Notes: a model not told the origin generated them from the sequence alone. Numbered from the stretch's first letter, positions 8,140-16,412 are shown. The stretch is DNA of 64,000 nt from Mesobacillus jeotgali (GCF_002874535.1 NZ_CP025025.1:3123312-3187311); one strand, 5' to 3'. A program made the numbers and translations.

Positions 8140-8679
8140 ATGTTTCTGCATGATGTACTCGACTCAACAGTCAAGAAAGTAAAATCCCAGACAGCCAATC
8201 TTCTGACATTGGCGAATCTTTCTTTAGGTGGATTCGCGATTATCGTGGCCATTCACGGCAATCTGAACTTAAGCCTCTTATTGATTTTCATCGCCGCCCT
8301 TGCTGACAGATTTGACGGCATGGTAGCCAGAAAACTTAATATTGAATCAGAACTTGGAAAGCAGCTTGATTCCATGAGTGATATTATATCATTTGGAGTT
8401 GCACCTGCATTATTAATCTATCAGGGAATTTTATCCGATTTCGGTGCTCCTGGAGCCTTCTTCATCGTTTTTTATATAGGCTGTGGCGCCTTCCGCCTTG
8501 CACGATTCAATATCACCGAGAATTGCGGGTATTTCACAGGTTTGCCAATCACAGCAGCAGGAGTGCTGGCAACGCTAAGCTTCCTGGCCATCCCCCATGT
8601 TGCACCTCAGACATTCCTGTTCATTATGATGACTCTTAGTCTGCTGATGGTCAGTCCATTCAAACTGAGAAAAGTATAA
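8140..8679 (+). CDS. pssA: CDP-diacylglycerol-serine O-phosphatidyltransferase PssA
   Basis: A 179-residue integral membrane enzyme making phosphatidylserine from CDP-diacylglycerol and serine. The CDP-alcohol phosphatidyltransferase signature DG-x2-AR-x8-G-x3-D-x3-D is complete, starting at DGMVAR (about residue 65). Several hydrophobic segments follow. The ATG has GAGGAGTG upstream. It is divergent from psd, separated by 189 bases that must hold both promoters; together they supply phosphatidylethanolamine. Confidence 0.95.
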   Translation: MFLHDVLDSTVKKVKSQTANLLTLANLSLGGFAIIVAIHGNLNLSLLLIFIAALADRFDGMVARKLNIESELGKQLDSMSDIISFGVAPALLIYQGILSDFGAPGAFFIVFYIGCGAFRLARFNITENCGYFTGLPITAAGVLATLSFLAIPHVAPQTFLFIMMTLSLLMVSPFKLRKV

Positions 8680-8706
8680 AAACCCAGCCTGAATGGCTGG
8701 GTTTTC
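8680..8706 (+). terminator. pssA terminator
   Basis: Perfect stem AAAACCCAGCC/GGCTGGGTTTT with a five-base loop, one base after the stop codon. Confidence 0.9.
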
Positions 8707-8812
8707 TCATGTATAATTATTCCGCAAGACTTGCCTTTGTCTGGCCCTCCTTGCTTCAAAGGCAAAAGGAATCTTGTTCGCCAGCTTTCCCTACCTTCAT
8801 AATCAGCAGTAA

Positions 8813-10591
8813 CTACTCTGTCAATGCCATAAATTCTTCGACATCCTCAACACACATGCGAACTGCTTTTTCCCAGAAATCCTTTTTTGTGAGATCGACG
8901 TTCAGGTGTTTTTGCGCCAGGTCCTCGACTGTCATAGAAGCCGAATCCTTTAACAGAGCGATATATTTTTCTTCATATCCTTTCCCTTCCTCCTGGGCCA
9001 TTGCATAAATGCCAAGGGAGAATAAGTAGCCGAATGTATACGGGAAGTTATAAAACGGCACTCCGGTAATAAAGAAGTGCAGTTTCGAAGCCCAGAATAA
9101 CGGGTGATACTCATCTAGTGCTCCTCCGTATGCTTCGGTTTGTGCATTTTCCATCAATTCACCCAGTCTTTCAGCGTTGACAACTCCTTGCTTGCGCTCT
9201 TCATAGAATTTCGTCTCAAAAAGGAACCTGGAATGAATATTCATCAATAGCGCGACCGACCGCTGAATTTTATCCTCTAACAGACTGAGCTTCTCTTCTT
9301 TCGATTTCGCATTTTTTACAGAAGCGTCAGAAACAATCATTTCAGCAAATGTAGAGGCAGTTTCAGCAACGTTCATCGCATAATTACGATTCAGCAAGTG
9401 TAAATCCCTCATAGCATATGTGTGGAACCCATGTCCAAGCTCGTGAGCCAGTGTGGAGACATTGGATGGTGTTCCTGAGTAGGTCATAAATATTCGGGAT
9501 TGGCTGCTCTCCGGAAAGAAAGTATGGAATCCTCCAGGAGCTTTTCCAGGACGATCTTCCGCTTCAATCCACTTATTTTCAAACGCCATTTTCGCAAAGT
9601 CGGCCATTTCCTTGCCAAATTGCTCGAAGTTATCAACGATGAAATCTGCCCCTTCCTGATAGGACATTTTTGATTCCGTACTGCCAATTGGCGCATCCAA
9701 ATCATACCAACTTAGCTTATCAACTCCAAGCAGCTTCGCTTTACGATTCAGGAACTGTACAAATGGCTCCTTATTTTCAGAGATGACTTCCCACATGGCA
9801 TCAAGAGTTTCTTTTTTCATCCTATTAATATCAAGCGGCTCTTTCAACACATCGTCCCAGCCGCGAAGCTTATAGACATTCAATCGAAAGCCTGCAAGGT
9901 GGTTCAGGGTCTTTGCGTAGGCATCCTCATTCTCTCCCCAGGCTTTTTCCCATTGAGCAAAAATTTCCTTCCGTACAGAGCGGTCAGCATCAGAGAGCTT
10001 ATTAGCTGCCTGGCCGACAGATAAACTTTCCTCTTTATAATTAATTTTCGTATTGCCAACAAGAAGGTCATACATTTGGCCCCAGCCATGATAGCCATCT
10101 ACACTCAAGGCATTGATTGCGGATTCCTCTTTTTCTGATAGCTTTTCCGCAGCCCGATCGCGACGCTCTGTCAGTACAAAACGCAACTCATGCAACAGAC
10201 CTTCCTGGACAAGCTCCTCCCAGACATTCTCCGAAAAGCTGGATAGCTTCTGGTCAAAGATCGTCAGCGCCGTTTGCAATGATGCACTCAATTCTGTAAC
10301 GGCCGATTTTAATTGGCCAGCTTTTTTATCACCAGTATTCTGAGCATGCAAACAGCTTACAAAAGCCCCTGCCTGCCTTACCTTCCTGGCTGCTCCATCA
10401 AACATTTCAACAAGACTTGCCAGCCTCCCAGCATCGCTTTTCTTGTCAGCTGGCTGCCAGTCCTCAAGTTCCTTCTTAAATTGTGTGATCTCCTCACCTG
10501 CAGCCTTTAGGTGCGCAGCGAAATCAGGAGAAGCACTTCCTCCTTCAAAAAATACGTCTAAGTCCCAGACTTCTGAGTATGTATTGGACAT
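8813..10591 (-). CDS. pepF: M3-family oligoendopeptidase (PepF type)
   Basis: A 592-residue zinc metallopeptidase, probably cytoplasmic, that degrades short peptides. The HEXXH zinc motif is HELGH at residues 383-387, with the third ligand expected in the following NVAETASTFAEM helix. Fold and length match the PepF/M3 clade of Firmicutes. No signal peptide is present. It stands alone between pssA and the YjcZ-family gene. The gap between its stop and the pssA terminator (about 105 bases) has no recognisable feature. Confidence 0.93.
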   Translation of the reverse strand: MSNTYSEVWDLDVFFEGGSASPDFAAHLKAAGEEITQFKKELEDWQPADKKSDAGRLASLVEMFDGAARKVRQAGAFVSCLHAQNTGDKKAGQLKSAVTELSASLQTALTIFDQKLSSFSENVWEELVQEGLLHELRFVLTERRDRAAEKLSEKEESAINALSVDGYHGWGQMYDLLVGNTKINYKEESLSVGQAANKLSDADRSVRKEIFAQWEKAWGENEDAYAKTLNHLAGFRLNVYKLRGWDDVLKEPLDINRMKKETLDAMWEVISENKEPFVQFLNRKAKLLGVDKLSWYDLDAPIGSTESKMSYQEGADFIVDNFEQFGKEMADFAKMAFENKWIEAEDRPGKAPGGFHTFFPESSQSRIFMTYSGTPSNVSTLAHELGHGFHTYAMRDLHLLNRNYAMNVAETASTFAEMIVSDASVKNAKSKEEKLSLLEDKIQRSVALLMNIHSRFLFETKFYEERKQGVVNAERLGELMENAQTEAYGGALDEYHPLFWASKLHFFITGVPFYNFPYTFGYLFSLGIYAMAQEEGKGYEEKYIALLKDSASMTVEDLAQKHLNVDLTKKDFWEKAVRMCVEDVEEFMALTE

Positions 10592-10705
10592 TGATTAGTT
10601 CCCCCTTTTTTTCTATTTTTTATTATAATGTTATTTTTCTAAAATTTCTATTTTTTCAAACGTTTTTCTGAACTAGTGATGGGAAACAAATTATCAGGGC
10701 AGGAA

Positions 10706-10736
10706 AAAGGTTTATCCTGTTTTAGGATAAACCTTT
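10706..10736 (-). terminator. Terminator of the YjcZ-family gene
   Basis: Twelve-base stem AAAGGTTTATCC/GGATAAACCTTT with a seven-base loop just downstream of the small gene on the minus strand. Confidence 0.8.
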
Positions 10737-10743
10737 GTGCCTT

Positions 10744-10890
10744 CTATCCGTAAAAATACCACCATCCGCCAAAGATCAGGACGATGACCAGCAGGATGAT
10801 GAACAGTGCAAACCATACACCACTTCCTCCGTAATATCCCGGATAACCTCCATAGGGCGCACCGTATGGTGGATAGTAACCGTAAGGCAT
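10744..10890 (-). CDS. YjcZ-family sporulation-associated small membrane protein
   Basis: A 48-residue peptide: an N-terminal Tyr/Pro/Gly-rich part (residues 1-24, repeated PYG and GYP) followed by one hydrophobic segment (VWFALFIILLVIVLIFG) and a short aromatic tail. This is the layout of YjcZ/YosA-type tiny proteins found in spore formers, usually made late in sporulation. An AAGGAGTG site lies upstream of the ATG and a strong terminator follows. The family assignment rests on composition and layout; the role is unknown. Confidence 0.85.
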   Translation of the reverse strand: MPYGYYPPYGAPYGGYPGYYGGSGVWFALFIILLVIVLIFGGWWYFYG

Positions 10891-11088
10891 ACTTTCACAC
10901 TCCTTTTCTGTATCCTATTATCACTTTATGGGATTCTGTCCATTTTGGTTTGGGCTTTTTGCGAACCTTTTTAAAAATCAATAAAGAAAAAAAGTCCCAA
11001 AATGATATGTGAAATTTATTATAAGTGCACGGTTTTTCCAAACTTTTCGTGTAAGATAAACTCAAGAATATTTTCAAGGGGTTTTTAT

Positions 11089-11760
11089 ATGGCCACGATT
11101 TTGTTAGTAGATGATGAAACGCGTATGCTTGATTTGCTTGCGCTTTATTTAACACCAGCAGGATATAAATGCATTAAAAGAACTTCCGGCAATGAGGCCA
11201 TCAGCTTCCTGGAGGATAACCATGCTGATCTCGTGCTGCTTGATGTCATGATGCCCGAGCTGGATGGCTGGGAGACATGCAGTGAAATTCGCAGGCATTG
11301 GGATATTCCCGTCATCATGCTTACTGCCAGGAGTGAGAAGCCAGACGTTGTCAGAGGCTTAAAAATTGGAGCTGATGACTATATAACCAAGCCTTTTGAT
11401 GAGGGTGAATTAATTGCTAGAATCGAAGCAGTGCTTCGGAGACAATCTGTCAAAAGTCACCTTCTCGATTTTAATGGCTTGAAGCTTAACACGGATTCCT
11501 ATGATGTACAGTATAATGGCATTTTGATTCCCCTCACACCTAAGGAGTTTGCCCTGCTCAGCCTGTTTTTGCAAAACATTAATAAGGTTTTCACAAGGGA
11601 ACACTTAATTTCAACCATATGGGGATACGGTGTCGATACAGAAGACCGTACGATTGATTCACATGTAAGGAACCTTAGGGATAAACTTCGTAAATCCGGT
11701 TTTGCGGTGGACGATTATTTGTCTACTGTTTGGGGCGTGGGCTATAAATGGATTGATTAA
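11089..11760 (+). CDS. OmpR-type response regulator without a neighbouring kinase
   Basis: A 223-residue two-domain regulator. The receiver domain has the acidic pair D8/D9, phosphoacceptor D52 (LLDVMMPE), the switch Thr in MLTAR and K101 in TKPFD. The C-terminal winged-helix domain (from about residue 130) has the LTPKEFALL and TIDSHVRNLRDKLR recognition region of the OmpR/PhoB class. The ATG at 11089 is preceded by AAGGGG; upstream in-frame codons extend the frame without receiver homology. No histidine kinase gene is within the window, so it is an orphan or works with a distant kinase. A truncated globin gene follows 88 bases downstream on the same strand. Confidence 0.9.
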   Translation: MATILLVDDETRMLDLLALYLTPAGYKCIKRTSGNEAISFLEDNHADLVLLDVMMPELDGWETCSEIRRHWDIPVIMLTARSEKPDVVRGLKIGADDYITKPFDEGELIARIEAVLRRQSVKSHLLDFNGLKLNTDSYDVQYNGILIPLTPKEFALLSLFLQNINKVFTREHLISTIWGYGVDTEDRTIDSHVRNLRDKLRKSGFAVDDYLSTVWGVGYKWID

Positions 11761-11848
11761 ATTCTTGTTTTTGCTCGATAAGGTTTCATTCATAATCCTT
11801 TGGATAAGAGAAATAATAGTTACGTTAACTAGATAGGAGGAATATAGA

Positions 11849-12205
11849 ATGGAAACTTTATACGACCGTCTAGGTGGAAAAGACGCCATTTCAAAAGTAG
11901 TTGATGTTTTTTACAAAAAGGTTCTAGCAGATGAAACAGTCAATAAGTTTTTCGAGGAAACGGACATGGAAAAACAGCGCAGGCATCAATCCTTGTTTAT
12001 CAGCTGGGCATTGGGCGGACCAAACCAATATTCCGGAAGAAGCATGGAGCTCGCGCATAAAGGCATGAACCTGAATGATGAGCACTTTGGCGCCATCGCC
12101 AATCACCTTGCTGCTAGCCTAAGGGAATTCAATGTATCGGAAGAAGACATCAATGAAGTACTGGAGAAACTGACAGGCATGAAGAATGATATTCTGCATA
12201 AATAA
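11849..12205 (+). CDS. Group I truncated haemoglobin
   Basis: A 118-residue 2-on-2 globin. The proximal haem ligand is H70 in SMELAHKGM, the B-helix FY pair is at residues 21-22, and the TDMEKQRRHQ and ALGGPNQYSGR segments are the usual group I (TrHbN) signature. Such proteins bind O2 and NO and often detoxify NO. A TAGGAGG site precedes the ATG. It lies downstream of an orphan response regulator; a common transcript is possible. This is a different subgroup from the B. subtilis YjbI globin. Confidence 0.9.
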   Translation: METLYDRLGGKDAISKVVDVFYKKVLADETVNKFFEETDMEKQRRHQSLFISWALGGPNQYSGRSMELAHKGMNLNDEHFGAIANHLAASLREFNVSEEDINEVLEKLTGMKNDILHK

Positions 12206-12210
12206 TCAAT

Positions 12211-12240
12211 AAAAGGAGAGGGATAGTCCCCTCTCCTTTT
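12211..12240. terminator. Shared terminator between globin and DUF1641 genes
   Basis: Inverted repeat AAAAGGAGAGGG/CCCTCTCCTTTT between two convergent genes, with T runs on both strands. Confidence 0.88.
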
Positions 12241-12799
12241 ATTTATTCAATTGTTTCGGCAGGTTTTGCAGGAAGGAGATCATTAATGTCATGCCTTCCC
12301 TTGTTTCTCTCTGCGTGACAGCCTTCATCAGCTGCATAGATGATAACGGTTCTTTATCCTTTGTTTCCTCTTGAGCATTATGGAACGCAGTAAGCATACC
12401 GTCCACCAGATCAATGGCACCAAGCTGAACGAAGGAATCTGCAAGTTCTACACCTTTAATAGCCTTTTCAGCCATGTCGGTAACCATAGGCCCTGTCATA
12501 GCCCCCTTCATGGCTGCAGCCATATCAGCGAGCTGCAAAAGTGATTTAAGAACACCGGTTTCTTCCATGCGTTTTACTTCCATTAAAGTACGCTCGAGGT
12601 TCTCAGCCACCTCAGGAAGGGCTTTTAATAAGGAAAGCGTTTCAGGCTGAAGCAAATCATCGGCCATCTCGACCATCTTTACGCCTGTTTCGGCAATCGT
12701 CGAGACCATTTCACCGGTTACCGCATTCATGGCTGCATCGGTGAAGCCGACGAGTTTATGTTGTTCTTTTTCTTGAGCTTGAGGTGTCTCTGTAGCCAT
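12239..12799 (-). CDS. DUF1641 protein linked to a sulfide:quinone reductase-like gene
   Basis: A 186-residue mostly helical protein of the DUF1641 family (relatives of B. subtilis YrhD and YjgD). It has no signal peptide or clear membrane segment; the middle has Gly/Ala/Met-rich amphipathic helices. DUF1641 genes often travel with FAD-dependent sulfide:quinone reductase-like or formate dehydrogenase-like genes and may be an accessory subunit; that role is inference. The ATG at 12799 is chosen because AAGGGGTGG is a good distance upstream; an upstream GTG at 12808 is the alternative. It is the last gene of the sulfur operon. Confidence 0.82.
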   Translation of the reverse strand: MATETPQAQEKEQHKLVGFTDAAMNAVTGEMVSTIAETGVKMVEMADDLLQPETLSLLKALPEVAENLERTLMEVKRMEETGVLKSLLQLADMAAAMKGAMTGPMVTDMAEKAIKGVELADSFVQLGAIDLVDGMLTAFHNAQEETKDKEPLSSMQLMKAVTQRETREGMTLMISFLQNLPKQLNK

Positions 12800-12813
12800 C
12801 TCAACCACCCCTT

Positions 12814-13950
12814 CTATAAAATCCCTTTGGCATTTAACCAGTAAAGCTCATTGTATACTGCTTTGAACCAATGCAGCAGGTCTGAAGTTTCTGCTGGCTG
12901 TGGCGGGTTGTTGTAGTCAAATGTAATCATACTCGCATCTTCAAGGCTGTTTTCAAGGAAGCAAGCTACCTTGCCATTGTATACAGCTGTTTCCGGGCGC
13001 CCAGTCAATCTGCTGATGATATTGGCAACAAGTGATTCAGATTGGTAGTGTGCAGTTGAACCAGCTTTGCTGATTGGAAGGTTCGTAGCGTCACCAATTA
13101 CGTACACATCATCCTGGCCAATCATTTTCAATGTTGTACGATTTGTTGGAATGAAGCCGGACTCATCTCCAATACCAGAATCCATCACTGCTTTAGCGCC
13201 AGTATGGGCTGGGATCGTAATCAGCATGTCATATTCGTGTTCCGATCCATCCATTGTGATGGCCACCTTGCGCTTTGGATCCACTTCTTCAAGATTGAAG
13301 AATGTTTCGTATTTGATATCGCGCTTTTCAAACTGCGGAAGTCCCCATTCTGCAACCGGAACCAATGAATGGATACGTCCGATAGGATAAGCGTATTTGA
13401 TTTCGATATCCTTGCGTCTGCCATTCTTGCGGTAATAGTCATCAAGCATTAGAGCTAGCTCTAGCGGAGCTGCAGGACATTTATGCGGCACATCGATCGT
13501 GATCAGGATTCTTCCTTTTTCCATCGCTGCAAGATCATCGCGCAGGCGTTCTGCACCATCAAGTGTATAGAAATTGTGCGCTCCTTCTCTTAAACCAGGT
13601 ACACTGTCGAGGTCAGGGTGTGATCCAGTTGCAATGACAAGATAGTCATATTGATACTGCTTCTTTCCTTTGACCATTTTCTTCTCGACATCGATTTTTT
13701 CGACATCATCATATACAAGGTTTACATGTCGATGAACAAGAGTTTCCTGCTTTCTGATGAAGTGCTCAGATGGCTTTTCATTGAAAGCGATGAATAAGTA
13801 CCCTGGCTGGTAGATATGCTTTTCTGTATTGGAAATCAAAGTGACTTCGACTTCACGCTTCTTGATTTCTTCCCCAAGCTGGCGGGCTAATCTGTTTGCG
13901 ACCATTGTTCCCGCGCTGCCGGCACCAAGAATAACAATTTTCTTTGTCAT
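12814..13950 (-). CDS. FAD-dependent sulfide:quinone oxidoreductase-like protein
   Basis: A 378-residue flavoprotein of the disulfide reductase fold. The FAD-binding GAGSAGTMVANRL lies near residue 10, the second GxGxxG-like strand is at ATGSHP, and the FAD-closing VIGDATNLP is near residue 285. Two cysteines stand where sulfide:quinone reductases hold their redox pair: C158 (HKCPAAP) and C330 (VACFLEN). The third cysteine present in some family members is missing. It probably oxidises sulfide to sulfane sulfur and passes electrons to quinone at the membrane face. The ATG at 13950 with GAGGTG eight bases upstream is preferred over a GTG nine bases earlier. TusA and DsrE-like genes upstream fit sulfur relay. 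Confidence 0.85.
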   Translation of the reverse strand: MTKKIVILGAGSAGTMVANRLARQLGEEIKKREVEVTLISNTEKHIYQPGYLFIAFNEKPSEHFIRKQETLVHRHVNLVYDDVEKIDVEKKMVKGKKQYQYDYLVIATGSHPDLDSVPGLREGAHNFYTLDGAERLRDDLAAMEKGRILITIDVPHKCPAAPLELALMLDDYYRKNGRRKDIEIKYAYPIGRIHSLVPVAEWGLPQFEKRDIKYETFFNLEEVDPKRKVAITMDGSEHEYDMLITIPAHTGAKAVMDSGIGDESGFIPTNRTTLKMIGQDDVYVIGDATNLPISKAGSTAHYQSESLVANIISRLTGRPETAVYNGKVACFLENSLEDASMITFDYNNPPQPAETSDLLHWFKAVYNELYWLNAKGIL

Positions 13951-14013
13951 TTGGTCCACACCTCTTTATTGGATTCTTTGATGAAGGCTGTTATCTGAAC
14001 AAACAGCAATCAC

Positions 14014-14253
14014 TTACTTTACCTTTTTAACCGCGATCTTGAATTCATCGCCTTCATTTTCGAGGTAGGCAATTTCGTGGCCCATTTTGTTTACCCATTC
14101 AGGGATATCGACTGCTGAACCTTTATCAGTAGAAAGGACTTCCACGACATCGCCAACTTGTGCTGTCTTGATTCCTTTTACCAATTCCATTAGCGGTCCA
14201 GGGCAATATGCTCCTCTTGCATCGATTGATTTAGTTACTTGTACTTCACTCAT
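14014..14253 (-). CDS. TusA-family sulfur carrier protein
   Basis: A 79-residue TusA/YedF-type protein. The signature CPGPLM (C17) holds the cysteine that carries persulfide sulfur, and the rest fits the two-layer alpha/beta fold including the VLSTDKGSAVDIP segment. TAGGAGG precedes the ATG. It lies between a DsrE-like gene and a sulfide:quinone reductase-like gene, so it probably hands sulfane sulfur between them rather than serving tRNA thiolation. Confidence 0.92.
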   Translation of the reverse strand: MSEVQVTKSIDARGAYCPGPLMELVKGIKTAQVGDVVEVLSTDKGSAVDIPEWVNKMGHEIAYLENEGDEFKIAVKKVK

Positions 14254-14322
14254 GATTTTTTCCTCCTATATAGTTAAATTTTGTGTTAAAATGAGAAAAG
14301 ATTTTTTATTTTTGCATGAAGG

Positions 14323-14363
14323 GGAAAAAGTTTGAAAGGCCTGCACGCCATATCACTTTTTCC
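14323..14363. other. Intercistronic stem-loop between dsrE-like and tusA genes
   Basis: GGAAAAAGT at 14323-14331 pairs exactly with ACTTTTTCC at 14355-14363, with further imperfect pairing outside. There is no T-run, so a terminator is unlikely; an mRNA processing or stability element is possible. Confidence 0.4.
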
Positions 14364-14375
14364 TGCTTCTGCAGC

Positions 14376-14777
14376 TTACATTGTAATAACTGTTGCACCT
14401 TGAGTCATACCAAGGAATTTTGTAACCCCGATTACTCCATCAAATACATCAATCATGTCTTCTTCTTGCCAATCCATGATGTCCATCGCTAGTGCGCATC
14501 CGTAAATATTAAGCTCTCCCATATCTTTACCTTCCTGTAAAAGTGAATCGAACAATGGGATCTTCTTAGCCAGCATTTCCTTGCCAATAGTTCCAGTGAT
14601 GAAATCAGTAGTTTCAAAGCTGTCTTTGCGGAAAGATTTCAATGCGTTCATTGTGACGAATACATTCACAGTCATGCCTGACATTGATGCAACTGACCCT
14701 ACAAGTGCTCCTGCATGCAGCTTTTCAAGATCTTCCGATAATAAAATGACCGCTAAAGATGGTGCTTGCTGTTCCAT
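14376..14777 (-). CDS. DsrE/DsrF-like sulfurtransferase
   Basis: A 133-residue protein of the DsrE/DsrF/DrsH-like fold. The conserved cysteine is in NIYGCALAMDIM near residue 93, where DsrE3-type proteins hold the persulfide. It is the first gene of the operon dsrE-like, tusA, sulfide:quinone reductase-like, DUF1641. TAGGAGG precedes the ATG. B. subtilis carries a comparable yrkE-yrkI group near sigK, controlled by a CsoR/CstR-type regulator; no such regulator is in this window. Confidence 0.88.
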   Translation of the reverse strand: MEQQAPSLAVILLSEDLEKLHAGALVGSVASMSGMTVNVFVTMNALKSFRKDSFETTDFITGTIGKEMLAKKIPLFDSLLQEGKDMGELNIYGCALAMDIMDWQEEDMIDVFDGVIGVTKFLGMTQGATVITM

Positions 14778-14823
14778 AATTTATTTCCTCCTAATAAATT
14801 CGAATGATTTACCTTACACTTGA

Positions 14824-14853
14824 ATTATACCTATACCCCTATGTCTATGTCTG
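14824..14853 (-). promoter_or_regulatory. Probable promoter of the sulfur operon
   Basis: On the minus strand CAGACA (14853-14848) and a perfect TATAAT (14829-14824) are 18 bases apart. The spacer contains ATAGGGGTATAGGTAT, which resembles half-sites bound by CsoR/CstR-type persulfide or copper sensors. The promoter is plausible; the operator is a guess. Confidence 0.5.
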
Positions 14854-15046
14854 TTTCTTTTATGTGAACGTTCTTAGTCTAAATAGTGACAAAACAAGGT
14901 GTTCACAGAATTAACTATTGATTTTTCAAATGATTATTCTGGATTAAATTCCCAAAACAAAATATTTAATTGGACAGACACAATCCACCCCTTTAAGACA
15001 TAGGAATTTATTATAGGCGAAAGCCTAAAAAAGCGGGGGTGGAAAC

Positions 15047-15769
15047 ATGTCGGGCATACTAACTGCACTCGGGTACTTAGTTAAAGAAGTGATTCTTCTT
15101 GTTTCGTATGTTAAAAACAATGCATTTCCTCAACCGTTATCTGCAGCTGATGAGCGGAAGTATTTAAGGTTGATGGCAAATGGCGACCCACACGCAAGAA
15201 ACATGCTGATTGAGCACAACCTGAGACTTGTCGCACATATCGTGAAAAAGTTCGAAAACACCGGCGAGGATTCGGAGGATTTGATTTCTATCGGAACAAT
15301 TGGCCTGATCAAGGCAATCGAAAGCTATTCGGAAGGCAAAGGAACCAAACTGGCCACATACGCTGCTCGCTGCATTGAGAACGAGATACTTATGCATTTG
15401 CGCGCATTGAAGAAAACTAAAAAGGATGTTTCATTGCATGACCCTATCGGCCAGGACAAAGAAGGAAATGAAATTTCGCTGATTGATGTCCTGAAGTCTG
15501 AATCAGAAGATGTCATTGATACCATCCAGCTCAATATGGAGCTTGAAAAAGTAAAAGAATATATCGATGTCCTCGATGAGCGTGAAAAAGAGGTCATTGT
15601 TGGCCGCTTTGGCCTTGATTTAAAGAAGGAAAAAACGCAGCGGGAAATTGCCAAAGAACTTGGAATCTCGAGAAGTTATGTTTCCAGAATCGAGAAGAGG
15701 GCGTTGATGAAAATGTTTCATGAGTTTTATCGTGCCGAAAAGGAAAAGAAAAAGAATAAAGGGCAATAA
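15047..15769 (+). CDS. sigK: Pro-sigma-K, late mother-cell sigma factor, uninterrupted
   Basis: A 240-residue sigma-70 family factor nearly identical to B. subtilis SigK in regions 2 and 4. The pro-sequence (residues 1-20, hydrophobic, ending LLVS before YVKNNAF) is removed by SpoIVFB. Region 2 contains [15 protein letters not shown]; region 4 has the [19 protein letters not shown] helix-turn-helix. In B. subtilis the gene is split by the skin element; here it is continuous, so no excision is needed. GGGGGTGG precedes the ATG. Expression should depend on sigma-E and SpoIIID, but I could not place a convincing sigma-E promoter in the ~270-base upstream gap. Confidence 0.97.
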   Translation: MSGILTALGYLVKEVILLVSYVKNNAFPQPLSAADERKYLRLMANGDPHARNMLIEHNLRLVAHIVKKFENTGEDSEDLISIGTIGLIKAIESYSEGKGTKLATYAARCIENEILMHLRALKKTKKDVSLHDPIGQDKEGNEISLIDVLKSESEDVIDTIQLNMELEKVKEYIDVLDEREKEVIVGRFGLDLKKEKTQREIAKELGISRSYVSRIEKRALMKMFHEFYRAEKEKKKNKGQ

Positions 15770-15772
15770 CCG

Positions 15773-16112
15773 AAAAGCGCAAGCGCCTTGGTCAGCCCCG
15801 ACAAGCGCTGGAGGACCGACCGGTGAAGTCGTTCTTTGACTTCACCTGAGCGAACCGAAATCGAAAAGTATAGCCGACTGCCCAGAAACGCAGAAACTGG
15901 AGAAACTGGAGACTCCGACAAAGAAGCGCTTTTTGCTTCTGCCGGCGGAGTTGAAGTTTCGGAGTTTCTAGGAGGCGACACTAGACAAATCGAAAAGCGG
16001 AGGCGACTGCCCAACTCCGACAAGCGCTGGAGGGCCTGACAGTGAAGTCGTTCTTTGACTTCATTGGCAGGACCGAAGCGTCTCGAGGAGTTAGGCGCTG
16101 GAGCTGGACAAT
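15773..16112. repeat. Composite repeat block downstream of sigK (copy 2 of the ~117-bp palindrome)
   Basis: 15773-15858 is the left part of the ~117-bp palindrome. At 15860-15995 a different segment follows, with its own inverted parts (GGAGACTCCG, AAGCGCTTTTTGCTT, CGGAGTT). At 16000-16112 there is an almost complete copy of the palindrome. The pattern suggests one element inserted into, or recombined with, another. No coding potential is credible; short open frames crossing it are low-complexity products of the palindromes. Confidence 0.8.
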
Positions 16113-16150
16113 TTTCCAAGTGGGTAAATTACTTTTTTTACAGTAACGTA

Positions 16151-16175
16151 AAAACCCGGGGCATGCCCGGGTTTT
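16151..16175 (+). terminator. Terminator downstream of sigK
   Basis: Perfect stem AAAACCCGGG/CCCGGGTTTT with a GCATG loop. Confidence 0.85.
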
Positions 16176-16206
16176 CTTATTAGTCTAGGTTATTATTTTT
16201 AAGGAA

Positions 16207-16240
16207 AAGAGAGATCAATCGCGTATGATTGATCTCTCTT
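16207..16240 (-). terminator. Terminator of the 25-residue ORF
   Basis: Fourteen-base perfect stem AAGAGAGATCAATC/GATTGATCTCTCTT, just after the small ORF on the minus strand and followed by TTTTCC. Confidence 0.8.
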
Positions 16241-16245
16241 GAACT

Positions 16246-16323
16246 CTACTCTACGCTTACTTCCGCAGCAACTACCAAACCGACAGCGCCACAGATCACC
16301 AATCCCATGACAATCAAGAACAT
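16246..16323 (-). CDS. Putative 25-residue hydrophobic peptide
   Basis: The ORF starts at ATG 16323 behind a strong GGGGTGA site and ends at TAG 16246. It is followed directly by a perfect 14-base terminator, so it has the frame of a complete small gene. The peptide is almost one membrane segment: MFLIVMGLVICGAVGLVVAA with an acidic tail EVSVE. I do not recognise a family. It is the last of a row of tiny minus-strand ORFs between yrhC and sigK. Confidence 0.6.
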   Translation of the reverse strand: MFLIVMGLVICGAVGLVVAAEVSVE

Positions 16324-16412
16324 GCCCCTCACCCCTTTAACGAAGAACCATTGATTAACCCAAATTTACCATATAAATACGGTGCTAAAAGGGTAGGGTT
16401 GTGAACATTTTG

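Noticed and set aside
15727-16119. 130-codon minus-strand ORF over the composite repeat
   Set aside because: It is produced by palindromic repeat sequence; no ribosome site and no family.
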